Assembly: GCA_029339505.1 (NCBI GenBank)
Contig: JAQISU010000210.1
Coordinates: forward strand, 13,173,501-13,237,500
Source of the DNA: Unio delphinus
Lineage: Eukaryota > Mollusca > Bivalvia > Unionida > Unionidae
Length of the DNA: 64,000 nucleotides
Direction of reading: 5' to 3'
Part shown: one piece after another, positions 45,385-54,795 of the stretch
Position numbering within the stretch: position 1 is the first letter of the stretch
How the letters are laid out: each line of letters opens with the position of its first letter
Position numbers and translations under genes: made by a program
The notes under the pieces: generated by a model
What the model was told of the DNA's origin: nothing
Database searches by the model: none
Seen by the model: the letters and a program-made list of their open reading frames with translations, nothing else

Positions 45385-45807
45385 ATGAAAGATTTTTATA
45401 TAATGAATCACTGCAAGTGGCTTATGATTGGATCAATAACCCCGTGTAACAAATCATGCAGAAATGAGTTCTGTGGGTATCATATGCAAAGCTATCGTCG
45501 TGGAAGCCTTGGTCCGTTACCTTGTATTCTATGTGGAGTTGGGGTCAGGGGAAAGTCTCAGTTGTGTCTAAATTGCGGTGGTAAGCGATACAGGGAGTTG
45601 AAGCGTTATTATGATAAAAGAATAAAAAATGGACAATCAATCAGAAATTTTCACCCTGACGCTGACAAAGTCAGTATTCTTGACGCTGACAAAGTCAGTA
45701 TTCTTGACGCTGACAAAGTCAGTATCAAGGATAAAATCATAAGAACTCCTCAAGACTACATCGAAAGATTTATCATTAAACCAAACGATGAATTAGACAA
45801 ACAATAG
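45385..45807 (+). CDS. Cys-rich zinc-binding protein with added 8-aa repeats
   Basis: 140 aa, homologous to 21750-22091. Keeps NHCKW, CNKSCRNEFCGYH, CILCGVGVRG and CLNCGG. A 24-bp unit (45658-45729) repeated three times encodes DADKVSIL, placed just after the basic helix; element 1 lacks it. The frame is intact, so the protein may still be functional. Followed 12 bp later by the homing endonuclease. Confidence 0.6.
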   Translation: MKDFYIMNHCKWLMIGSITPCNKSCRNEFCGYHMQSYRRGSLGPLPCILCGVGVRGKSQLCLNCGGKRYRELKRYYDKRIKNGQSIRNFHPDADKVSILDADKVSILDADKVSIKDKIIRTPQDYIERFIIKPNDELDKQ

Positions 45808-45819
45808 TATAATATATAA

Positions 45820-46311
45820 ATGAACCAAGAATTCAGACCACACCCTGTGATCACAAATTATGAAGCATCCAGTGATGGTGTTGTAAGAAACCGCAGACTG
45901 AAGAAACCAGTTGGTGTTGTGAATAATCAAGGGTATTTGATGTTTGGTGCTGGAAAGAAGAAATATTACTGCCATCGTTTCGTGTACGAGTGTTTCCATG
46001 GATTGATCGAGGATGATTTTGTTATTGATCATATCGATTCTAATCCGAAAAACAATTCTTTATCAAATCTGCATGCTATCACACAAAGTGAGAATACCAA
46101 ACGAGGAAAGACTGGCACTTGTTCAAAAAAAGCGAGACCAGTAAAATCTTTGAATACAACAACTAACGAAGAAAAAATATTTCAATCATTATATGAAGCC
46201 GGCAAGTATTTCGATATTTGTAGAGCCTCAGTACGAAAAGTTGCAGAGGAGATTTATCGATCGGCTATTTCAAAGGGGACTGGACAGAAAATTCGATTTA
46301 GTTACGTCTAA
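45820..46311 (+). CDS. NUMOD4-HNH homing-type endonuclease with IENR1-like tail
   Basis: 163 aa. Residues ~8-30 (ITNYEASSDGVVRNRRLKK) fit NUMOD4. Residues ~50-95 (CHRFVYECFHGL, FVIDHIDSNPKNNSLSNL) are the HNH_3 core. The C-terminal ~50 (NEEKIFQSLYEAGKYFDICRASVRKV ... RFSYV) fit an IENR1/NUMOD1-like DNA-binding helix. Such free-standing nucleases are phage and giant-virus selfish genes that cut alleles lacking them. It sits as a cassette between two conserved genes. Only a 5' stub survives in element 1. The stop overlaps an upstream in-frame extension of the next gene. Confidence 0.85.
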   Translation: MNQEFRPHPVITNYEASSDGVVRNRRLKKPVGVVNNQGYLMFGAGKKKYYCHRFVYECFHGLIEDDFVIDHIDSNPKNNSLSNLHAITQSENTKRGKTGTCSKKARPVKSLNTTTNEEKIFQSLYEAGKYFDICRASVRKVAEEIYRSAISKGTGQKIRFSYV

Positions 46312-46355
46312 TGCGTCATATTTTTCATTTAGAAATATATCATTATTATAGAATA

Positions 46356-46712
46356 ATGAATTCTGAAAACATAAATAGCATCATATCCGAGATTTCAAAA
46401 TTGAAAAGTTGGGATATTGAACTATCAGATGGGTTAAATCCTAATCAAATCATGTCTGATTTTCAGGATATAGAATACGGAGTTAACAACAATAAATATA
46501 TGCTACCAAAGAAGTATGCGCTCATCAAAAGAATTCAGAATTCTATTAAGGACTCTCTCGCATTTTCCAGTGACGTAAGTGTGTTCGCTCCGTTGTATAC
46601 CATCGTAGAACGAATACGAAAAGAATTGGGGTACGAATACGAATTGAAAAAGGAGGTTAATTCTAAAGTCAGAAACCTACGGGCGTTAATTCAAGAAAAT
46701 AAACAATTTTGA
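46356..46712 (+). CDS. Conserved 118-aa protein, function unknown
   Basis: Homologue of 19188-19544, starting at the shared MNSE codon; an upstream in-frame ATG at 46311 overlaps the endonuclease stop and is not conserved. Similarity runs to the end (NLRALIQEN). No motif recognised. Open in both elements despite other decay here, which supports a real function. Confidence 0.6.
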   Translation: MNSENINSIISEISKLKSWDIELSDGLNPNQIMSDFQDIEYGVNNNKYMLPKKYALIKRIQNSIKDSLAFSSDVSVFAPLYTIVERIRKELGYEYELKKEVNSKVRNLRALIQENKQF

Positions 46713-47066
46713 TTGACCATTTATCATTATTTGATTGTGACCGTCCCTCATAGAGATTTTAATTTTTTTTAGCATTTTTTGATTGACAATGTCAAAAACA
46801 GTGAATGAAAAATTGATGGCTGGTTGGTCCGGTATCAAATACACTAAAAAATTCAAAATGTGGAATCGGCCGATTACATTTTATTTTATATGAAAATTGG
46901 CCGTTTCCGCACCGATGGTAGAGGCTGTTATAGGATGAAATAACGCTTCTATGATCGTGTTAAAAATTAACTGACATGTCTGACATGTAACAAAAAGTGT
47001 TTTCGTCTGTTAGGTGGGGATTGAAAAATTGTTTTGCAATTGAAACATTGTTTCTGATTTCAAATA
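46713..47066. promoter_or_regulatory. Noncoding gap with leader motif
   Basis: No gene. Corresponds to 18691-19187 of element 1 but has diverged strongly. The last ~37 bp (47030-47066) contain caattgaaacattgtttctg and atttcaaataatg at the start codon. This leader is repeated before the next gene. Confidence 0.4.
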
Positions 47067-47966
47067 ATGGTCAATGAAGCATTAACAACCCGATTGACTC
47101 GTGAACGACTGGATGCAATCAGGAGATTTGTACCAATTCGTGACTCTGTACGGAATAAACTACAACAACGACAGAGTCTTCAGACTGATTTCGCTGCGGG
47201 ATCTGAAGAATTGTTTAAACCAGTAACCACAGCAACGAAGGAGATAGAGCGTGCTATACTGGGAGATGATCCTGACGGTAAAAGAAAAGAAGAGGGTCTT
47301 ATTCCTGTGTTAGAAAAAATAGCAAAAAGAACTAAACAAACAAAAAAATCCTTGCAATCACTTCCTCAGGATATATCAACCGCTTCGAAACGAAAATTTA
47401 AAGGATTTCAGGAAGAACTAGTTAGTGGACTACCTAAATCAATTATATTTACCGAGAGCGCTAAACAACAAATTCTCAACGAGGATATAGACAATTTAGG
47501 TGAATTCGCTGCTAACAGCTATGATTCACAAGAGAAGTTTTTCACGGACAATTATTCGGATTATAGAATGTCACATAATGAATGGGCTGATATAGTGTAT
47601 GAAATAAATACTGGGAGTTTAGATAGAAGGATGAAGGAATACAGAGACTTCAAGAGAAAATTTCAACTCCAAATAAGACAGCCATACGATGAGAAGAAAT
47701 TTCTGGGGAGTGGTCTAGTTGGAAACGCTAGCGTTTCATGTCCTGGTAGTGTTCTCAGTGATATATCACGATTAGAGGTTCTTGTAGGAGGGTTCCGAGC
47801 CGGAAATAACTCACCGGAAATAATTAATGAAGCAGCTGATATCTGTAGACGATTATTTCAGGGTGGTATCATGGATATCAGCACATATCGAGATTTCATT
47901 GGAGAGTTAGTGGAAAGTGGTATCATAGTGACTGAATTGAAAAGTCAATTGAAAAATTGTTTCTGA
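47067..47966 (+). CDS. Conserved virion-block protein, 299 aa
   Basis: Homologue of 17641-18690 with conserved ends (LTTRLTRERLDAIRRFVPIRD; DISRLEVLVGGFRAGNNSPE) and an unrelated, shorter middle that lacks the Asp-rich linker. The extreme C-terminus is altered by a one-base difference, so the frame runs through the next gene's leader. A gaaacgctagcgtttc palindrome (47722-47737) adds three residues at a site where element 1 has none. Confidence 0.6.
   Translation: MVNEALTTRLTRERLDAIRRFVPIRDSVRNKLQQRQSLQTDFAAGSEELFKPVTTATKEIERAILGDDPDGKRKEEGLIPVLEKIAKRTKQTKKSLQSLPQDISTASKRKFKGFQEELVSGLPKSIIFTESAKQQILNEDIDNLGEFAANSYDSQEKFFTDNYSDYRMSHNEWADIVYEINTGSLDRRMKEYRDFKRKFQLQIRQPYDEKKFLGSGLVGNASVSCPGSVLSDISRLEVLVGGFRAGNNSPEIINEAADICRRLFQGGIMDISTYRDFIGELVESGIIVTELKSQLKNCF
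47722..47737. repeat. 16-bp palindrome inside the 299-aa gene
   Basis: Present here and absent from the homologous position of element 1, where the sequence is 9 bp shorter and still in frame. Encodes NASVS as in the helicase gene. Confidence 0.65.
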
Positions 47967-47975
47967 TTTCAAATA
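47940..47975 (+). promoter_or_regulatory. Leader motif, second copy
   Basis: caattgaaaaattgtttctg followed by atttcaaataatg at the start codon repeats the sequence before 47067 almost exactly, and also matches 18691-18725 of element 1. It is a likely shared promoter/leader of virion genes. Confidence 0.5.
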
Positions 47976-48413
47976 ATGATCATACACTACAATCATGATA
48001 AACCAACCCCCGTCTACGTAGTTAATTCACGGTTTCCGGTTTATAGAGCATACTACGGAAATGGTTTAGGCAATACCATTGCAGCGTTATTTGCGAGAAT
48101 GGCTCCAAAAGTGATGTCGTTGGCTAAACAACTAGGAATGAAAGCCATTGATGTTATTCGTGATAAGGGTATTAGTGCTGTTGGAGATTTTGCTGGAAAA
48201 GCGTTTTCAACTGCGAAGAATAAAATAACATCATTAGTGAGACGAAAAAAGAAACCGGTACCATTGCCATCTACAACGGAAATGCCTGCAAGTGTTAGTA
48301 GAATTATAAATAACGCAGTAGATGAAAAATTAGCGTCGATGGTTTTAACCCCCGACCAGAGCAATATTGCAAACATGATAGCAGGAAGTGGCTTTAAAAA
48401 AACACGACGATGA
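47976..48413 (+). CDS. Small basic virion protein with GLG site
   Basis: 145 aa, colinear with 17176-17607: VYVVNSRFPVYRAYYGNGLG, amphipathic helix, RRKKKPVPLP segment, tail GSGFKKTRR. Intact. The helix and GLG site are kept, in line with a protease-processed, membrane-active minor virion protein (inferred). Confidence 0.6.
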   Translation: MIIHYNHDKPTPVYVVNSRFPVYRAYYGNGLGNTIAALFARMAPKVMSLAKQLGMKAIDVIRDKGISAVGDFAGKAFSTAKNKITSLVRRKKKPVPLPSTTEMPASVSRIINNAVDEKLASMVLTPDQSNIANMIAGSGFKKTRR

Positions 48414-48453
48414 AATGGAAAATCGCGATTTAGACTCTGATAAATAGAATAAA

Positions 48454-49917
48454 ATGTTCAAAAGGTCACCTGATCCAGCATTTGATATGGATGCCCCAGT
48501 TCTCAAGAATGATTCTGTACGCGATTTTCAATTTTATTCTTATCACGCAGTACAACCAGATCTCCGATCGCGAATTGAACTTCAAGTTCATGATACCAGT
48601 AAATATTTTCTACCGTGTGAGGCATTTATTGAAGTAGAAGGAGAACTTGTAACAAATGTTGCAGCTGATACCCCATATGACAATAACGCAAATGTTCGAG
48701 TTGGTTTTGTTAATAACGGCATAATGGCGTTATTTGAAAGCGCTAGATATCTCATTGATGGAAAAGAAATTGAATCCATTGACCGTGAAGTTGATGTGGC
48801 CACAACAATCATAGGGTTAGCGAGATATTCTGATGATTATACAATATCAGCGGGTCCATCTATGATGTTTGCAAAGGATACCTCTGATAACGCTGATCAC
48901 CTTCAATTCATTAAAGTGTTAACAGCAAGAGATAATGCAGAAGCCGATTAACAGGAAGCAGCTAATCCAGAACGTCGAACTAGACCCGGAGCTGCGTTTG
49001 ATATTCTCGGAGGCGTTAATGGTAATCTCAATTTAGGATTTGCAACACGTGTAGCAACGTTGCATGGTCAGCGTCGACGATTTTCATGTGCGATTCCACT
49101 GCATCATATATTTGGATTCTGTAGAAACGTCCGAAAAGTTTTTTATGGAGCTAAACACACAGTAGCGCTTGTACGAAAGGGTACTGATGATGATGCAATC
49201 TGGCGTAATGCTGGGGTTGCTCCCGGTAAAGTCATTTTAACAAAACTATCATTGTGGATGCCAGTATTAACTCCATCAATCACCGAAGAACAACGACTAC
49301 TATCATTTATGGACCAAGGAGGAAAGTCGTTGTTAAGTTGGTTATCAGTGACCACGGATATTAAACAAGACAGTGTTGATGGTACATTCACATGGCACCT
49401 GGCATCAAAACAAGGTGTTTCAGCTCCACGTCATATATTCGTAGCGTTACAGAATAATGCGCGAGTTGGTAATCAAGAACGAAGCCATTTGATATTTGAT
49501 CAGTTAGGTGTTAATGAAGTCTCGCTGAGAATAAACGGACAGCAGGAACCATCCGAGGATATACAACTTGATTACGGTCAGAATCATATTGCACGCGTGT
49601 ATCATAACCTGTTGTCATATATGTCACGTGATCTAAATGTGGATACTGGTTTGCAAATATCACAATTAGATTTCAAAAGCCTCTATCCGAATTATTACTT
49701 TTCGCTGGAACATCTTGATTTAACAAGACAATCTGTCGTTGATATACACTTTAGAGCCCGTGTAACCCGTCCGACTGGTCCACCAGTTGGTGGGGTACCT
49801 CCTATCCTTATCCCGAATTATAGAGCGGTTGCTGTCATTCTTAGTGATAAATCAATGCTACTTGAAGGTGTTGGAGGAAGAATGAGAGTGGTAGATGCCC
49901 CAGTAGAAAACATGTAA
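48454..49917 (+). pseudogene. Major capsid protein, one nonsense codon
   Basis: A single frame of about 487 codons is interrupted only by TAA at 48949-48951 (a Gln codon in element 1). Everything else matches the element 1 MCP, including YSYHAVQPDLRSRIEL, IDGKEIESID, YYFSLEHLDLTRQS and the C-terminal SMLLEGVGG. This copy shows that the two element 1 frames belong to one gene. Different lesions in the two copies mean they were inactivated independently. Confidence 0.85.
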
Positions 49918-49956
49918 ACGATTTTTCATTGAATTAGAATCAATCAATTATGTATA

Positions 49957-50464
49957 ATGTCATAGTGTTATTAGTGTTGCGTTAACTCCCGGTCAATTAA
50001 AAAAATTGCAATCGGAATCAGCTAAAAAATGTGGAACCACAATCACGTTGAAACCCAACCAAATGACTGGTGGTGCAAATAAACTATCGCTGACAACTCG
50101 TCAGGTGAAACATTTCAATGATGCACTAGTAGCAAAAAAAGGTGTTCAGATTACTTTTTCTGCGGCTGCTATCAAAAATATGATTAAAACAGGCGGTATA
50201 TTTCCGTTGTTAGCTGCGATTCCAGCATTGATTGCAGCAGCAGCCCCAGCGGTGGCTAAAGCGGCAGCGTTAGGAGCCGTTGGTACTGCAGCAGGAATGG
50301 CACTAAAGAAAGCAACTGGGAAAGGATATAAAAAAAAGGGAAAGGGTCTAAGACTACCAGGAACCCCGTATTCGTGGTACAGCGGAAAGGGTCTAAGACT
50401 ACCAGGAACCCCGTATTCGTGGTACAGCGGAAAGGGTCTAAGACTACCAGGAACGATTTATTAA
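49957..50464 (+). pseudogene. Virion core protein, start region frameshifted
   Basis: From 49977 onward it is homologous to the 181-aa protein of element 1: LTPGQLKKLQ, LTTRQVKHF, the Ala-rich hydrophobic stretch, and KGLRLPGTPYSWYSG repeats. At the 5' end, two bases (a TA) are missing next to the ATG at 49957, which breaks the link between start codon and body. The body is open, so loss may be recent. Confidence 0.65.
50341..50455 (+). repeat. 45-bp coding tandem repeat
   Basis: Units start at 50341, 50386 and 50431 (last partial), practically identical to one another and to the element 1 units, suggesting homogenisation. Confidence 0.9.
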
Positions 50465-50493
50465 TTCAGGAACCTATGGTTCCCAAATCTTCG

Positions 50494-50940
50494 ATGGTTC
50501 CTATGTCCAATTTTGTTTTAATGGATGCTGCTAAAAAACTAGCGATTAAAAACTTCAAAGGTGTCTTTATGAAAAATCAATTACCACATCAACCAAACAG
50601 CGTTGAAACCGGAATCATTAATTTAGATAACAGCACCGGACCCGGAACTCACTGGGTTGCATACGCCATTGATCCACGTGGGATTATCTATTTTGATTCA
50701 TATGGATTAGCCCCACCAAAAGAGTTTATGCGTTATATAAAAACCCTTCCAGTGAAGACTTGGTATTCTACGCTACCAACACAACAAATCAATGACCCAC
50801 CAATATGTGGCAGCGAAGTATTAAATGTCCTTAACGCTATTTCTAACTCCTTGAGTAACCCAAGCGGAAAACCACCACATGTTGTCGTGAATGAATACAC
50901 TAGTAATCGCTTTTTAGAGAGAGAAAGAGTTTTACAATAA
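50494..50940 (+). CDS. Adenain-like capsid maturation cysteine protease
   Basis: About 148 aa from the ATG equivalent to the element 1 start; an ATG at 50476 is an alternative. Catalytic His in GTHWVAYAID, Asp in YFDSYG, Gln in PTQQIND and Cys in ICGSEVL are all present. The C-terminus ends ERERVLQ, slightly longer than in element 1. One of the few clearly intact conserved enzymes in element 2. Confidence 0.86.
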   Translation: MVPMSNFVLMDAAKKLAIKNFKGVFMKNQLPHQPNSVETGIINLDNSTGPGTHWVAYAIDPRGIIYFDSYGLAPPKEFMRYIKTLPVKTWYSTLPTQQINDPPICGSEVLNVLNAISNSLSNPSGKPPHVVVNEYTSNRFLERERVLQ

Positions 50941-50941
50941 C

Positions 50942-52496
50942 ATGATTGATATTTGGGGGAGATCTTTGAAACCCAAACCCGATGACACTGCAACCGGTGA
51001 TGTAAAAAAACTAATCAAAGATGAAATAGCTGAGACGTTAAATTTAGCAAGTGTTGACCCGAACGAAATAGTTGTATTTCAAGACAAGCAGGGTAAATTT
51101 AAATCCAGTGATGTGTCATTGAATGACATTTTGATACGGCAGCAAGACGCCACTGAAAACTCTATTGCGCTGTATTCCAACGACGAACGACTTAATCCAG
51201 GTGCACTTGTGTCTACGATCACCGACAAGATTGCCGTCCACGACCATGAGTTGGATAATTCTCTATTAGAACTAGCAACACTTCAATCTAAAATTGAAGA
51301 ACACGGAAAACAGTTTTCAGTTTTTCGCAAAAATGTCGTACATAAATTCTTTGGAACCCCGCTTCTGGTTGGCATGACTCTCGCTGAAATCAAAAACTAT
51401 CTATCGCTATTCTTTTTTAACAAGGACGCGGGAAGGATGATGAATGAAAATGAAATCAAGGCAAATTATCTCGAGATTTCTAAACTAATAGAAGATGAAA
51501 AACCCACTAACGACGTCATTGTTAGGTTTTTTGGATCCCCACCTGTGGCAGACTCGACTCTCGCTGAAATCAGCGAGTTTATTATCAGGCATACTCACAA
51601 TGCCTACGTCGCTAATAATTTCTTTGGTGTCCCCGCTACATCTACGATGACTCTCAACGATATTATTAGGTTTATGGTGAGACAAACAACACTTAATACC
51701 ATCGTGGATAGATTTTTGGGGAGAACACGTGATGAATCTGAAACCACTTCGTTGACAGGCATGACTCTCGCTGAAATTAAAAGCGCGTTTGACGAACAAA
51801 AACTCACCAACGAATTTGTTAAAAATTTCTTTGAGGGCAGTAGCCTCCAAGATATCACGACAAAATTTTCTAACATCGACTGGTATATTAAAGACCAAGA
51901 AAAGCTTGGAATCAGAGATCTTCTGATTTCATTCTTTTCTGACAAGAGGGGGATGATAGATTTTAGCAGAATCAGGGGAAATTATATCGAGATTTACAAT
52001 GATGTTTTTAGACTAAAAGAAAATCAAAAACCAGTCAATGACATTGTTAATAAGTTCTTTGGATTCCCACCTGTGGCAGTCATGACTCTCGCTGAGATTA
52101 GCGCGGCTATCAATAGGATAAAAATTCCACATAGTGTAAGCGTCAATAACATCGTGTACACGGTTGATAGTGGGACTTTTGATTGGATCCGTGGAAATGA
52201 TAATTATCTTTATGTTGGCCACAGACATACTGGTGTACCAGGTTGCTACCGACTTACAATAATACATCACCGTAAATTTGATTTGGAATTCAGTAATATG
52301 TTGTATCACCGGTGTTAACACGCTGACATATATACTAGAGAAAGTACCACCACCTCCACCCTCTATACCAATCCCATTTCCGATTACTATAAACAATTCC
52401 GACGAGTCTGTGATTAGGGAGTCACTACCCTGGATAATAGAATTTGTATCCGGTATCCCCTCATCGGATCCTAAAACCAGGTCAATAATAGGATAA
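50942..52496 (+). pseudogene. Fibre-like protein with expanded shaft repeats, frameshifted head
   Basis: The 458-codon frame starts MIDIWGRSLKPKPDD as in element 1. It then carries about six degenerate units of the form VxxFFGxP...MTLAEI (for example KFFGTPLLVGMTLAEI and RFFGSPPVADSTLAEI), separated by ~35-60 residues. Element 1 has one. The beta-rich head begins (GTFDWIRGND) but the frame shifts near 52300; the remaining head, ending WIIEFVSG, continues in another frame to 52496. Repeat gain and loss in a presumed attachment fibre suggests variation in length or specificity. Confidence 0.65.
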
Positions 52497-52502
52497 TTGA
52501 AA

Positions 52503-52544
52503 GGAAAATCCTTCGGATTTCACAATTGAAAACGCTAGCGTTTT
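52503..52544. promoter_or_regulatory. Double palindrome upstream of the membrane-protein gene
   Basis: aaaatccttcggattt (52505-52520) and the 16-bp perfect palindrome aaaacgctagcgtttt (52529-52544) lie in tandem just before the ATG at 52554. The same two palindromes occur together in the small insertion at 17144-17172. Confidence 0.55.
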
Positions 52545-52553
52545 TAAAATAAA

Positions 52554-53092
52554 ATGATTTCATCAACGCAATGTCGCTATGATCAGGTCAGAGAATTTCA
52601 AACTAGACTCAAAACCCTCGCCGAGGAGTATCAAATAAAAATAAAAAAATACCGACGAAGAATCACCGCAATTGATGTTATTATATACTCGGTGTCAAGC
52701 GTTCTCACTGGCGCCGGAATAATACTTGCATCGGTTACAATGATTGCCCCGGTCGTAGTTCCAATTTGCATGTGGCTACAATCGGGGGTATATCAACCGG
52801 GATAGCAAAAAAGATATCATCATGCAGCCAATGCAAACTGCAGAATTACTTAATTCAATTTCATATTGCATCAACCGCATATTCGCAGTTATCCCTGATG
52901 ATAGCGTCGTCACTCGATAATACAATTATATCAGATAGTGAATTCTCAGAGATGGTCAGTATTTTTGATTCCGCGATATCGAAATTAGAGCGACAACATG
53001 AATATAAAAACAATGACAACACCGATGAAATAAGAAAACACGAAGCCAAAAACCAGAATGATCTCAATAACCTCAACCATACCAAATTGTGA
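52554..53092 (+). pseudogene. Two-helix membrane protein, frameshifted
   Basis: Homologue of 12978-13607. The first 75 codons (YDQVREFQTRLKTLAEEYQIK, hydrophobic hairpin) are open. A frameshift near 52770-52790 in the second hydrophobic segment moves the rest (KKISSCSQCKLQNYLIQFH...) to another frame. The end is followed by a partial tandem duplicate of its own C-terminal region. Confidence 0.65.
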
Positions 53093-53185
53093 GTTCTCAG
53101 TGATGGTCAGTATTTATGATTCCGCGGTGTCAAAATTAGAGCGACAACATGAGTATAATAACAATGACGACACCGATGGAATTAC
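52938..53185 (+). repeat. Tandem duplication, ~151-bp offset
   Basis: Segments beginning at 52938 and 53089 share about 95 bp at ~88% by eye (EFSEMVSIFDSAISKLERQHEY versus EFSVMVSIYDSAVSKLERQHEY). Element 1 has one copy. Confidence 0.8.
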
Positions 53186-53226
53186 TTCAACAAATAGTGG
53201 AGAACACGAACCCAGTACAAACAAGT

Positions 53227-54499
53227 ATGATATCAATAACATCAACGGAACCCGAGTTTAGTGTGAATTTCTCTAGCCCAGTCCCCGTGAAGGAGATAGC
53301 GCTAGCAAAACTACGAGTGTATCACAGTTGGCCTAATATCAGATCAAAATCATTTGGTGGTCAACAACCGAATAATTCACTGGTGTTCTCGTATAAGAAT
53401 AAGGACGACGGTACCCCTGACTGGAACGTCGTTTCGATACCAACAGGGTCATACCAAATCGAACAAATCAATAATGAATTCGCGCGTAGAATAAAATCGA
53501 TTACTGGAGTAGAGTCAAAAATCGCTATAACAGTTCATGAACCGACGCTATCATCCGCAATTGAGATAAGCACAGAAGGATACGTCGTAGATATCTATCA
53601 GAGTTCTATTAGAACCGTACTGGGATGGCCTGAAAAACCACCGGAAAAAATCCACCACCGACTTAACCACGGATGTACAATCATATCATGAAATCAATCC
53701 CAGTTATCGAGATAATTTATCTGATATAAGAAAAGGAAGAATCGGCGATAGATTTATATTCACCAACAAAGACACATTGCAATGGGATTTTATCATTAAA
53801 AGAACAACCGACTCATCTGTTACTATTTCATTTACGCTAACTGACGTCCGTGGTTATTTTAATGAGATTAAACAATTATATGACACACAACTAGAACAAC
53901 TACGGAAAACAAGATCGCAAAAACACGTTGAAACAATAAATCAACTCATATCGGACATGGAATATATCTATGAACTAATTATTCAAACAATAATTAATGA
54001 CAACAGCGACAATAAACAACGATTCCTAACCGATTACAATATCACAGAAGACAATCTGCGTAATTTCAAGTTTCCGAAATACAACGCTGATGAATTAGCA
54101 AGAATTGTTAAAACCGATATCAAAGCGCTACAAAAATCAGATTCAACTGTCCTCCTCAAACATAATAATGATCCAGATGGTGGCGGCAGGCATATTGCTC
54201 CGTTCAACGTGAATATATCCGCAGTGATTGCGCTCAATTTAGTATGTGATGTTATCGAAGGAAGCTATCAAATTAATCTCGAACGATCAAATCAAGCTCA
54301 GCAAGGGTATATTCTTTATTCGTTTTCACCAATAGCTCCTCCAGGATTCCTGATTATTGAAAACCCAATTAATCCTGTCTACATGCGATGCCATAATAAT
54401 TCATTAACCAGAATTAATTTCAAACTCACCGACCAGTCAAATAATCTGATTGATTTACAAGAAGAGGTGTTAGCGATTAGTCTGTTTGTGAAATCATAA
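53227..54499 (+). pseudogene. Candidate minor capsid protein, frameshifted middle
   Basis: The ATG at 53227 matches the start chosen in element 1. N-terminal domain intact (EIALAKLRVYHSWPNI ... RTVLGWP); the frame shifts near 53640. The middle region (53660-54120) is not homologous to that of element 1, but the C-terminal domain (LLKHNNDPDGGGRHIAPFNV ... ISLFVKS) is nearly identical. The swap of the middle between conserved flanks looks like modular diversification of an exposed region. Confidence 0.65.
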
Positions 54500-54567
54500 A
54501 TGATTTTCGTCCTAAGGACTGGATCAAATATTTGGTTAAAATCATTTATTATTTTTGGTTAACTTGT

Positions 54568-54795
54568 AGCAGCAGAGAGGGTGGATGACCACATCGTTGC
54601 GAGCAAAATTGATTAAAAAATCGTAAAATCTCCGTTTTTGCAAAAATGGAGACTTTTTTTGGGGTTAAATGAGATTTGTTGGAAACCTGATATTTTGTTC
54701 GAAAACGTTATCTATAGGCCATATTTTGTTCGAAAACCTTATCTGGAAGACTTATTTTTGCTTGAAAACGTGGTCTGTTCACCCTCTCTGCTGCT
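54568..54795. repeat. Element 2 right terminal inverted repeat module
   Basis: Inverse of 38988-39214 with a handful of mismatches. Same self-inverted ends. Followed by tttga, compared with tttca at the left flank. Confidence 0.9.

Larger units (their letters stand above)
38988..54795 (+). mobile_element. Element 2: Polinton-like virus-transposon, 15.8 kb, inverted relative to element 1
   Basis: TIR modules of 227/228 bp (a few mismatches) begin AGCAGCAG and end CTGCTGCT. The flanks tttca (38983-38987) and tttga (54796-54800) are a 4/5 match and the likely eroded target duplication. Gene order equals element 1 read in reverse. Protein identity is high for integrase, ATPase, protease and MCP, but many genes carry nonsense or frameshift lesions. 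It is the older and probably dead copy, inserted in LINE B. It keeps an intact homing endonuclease that element 1 lost. Confidence 0.92.
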
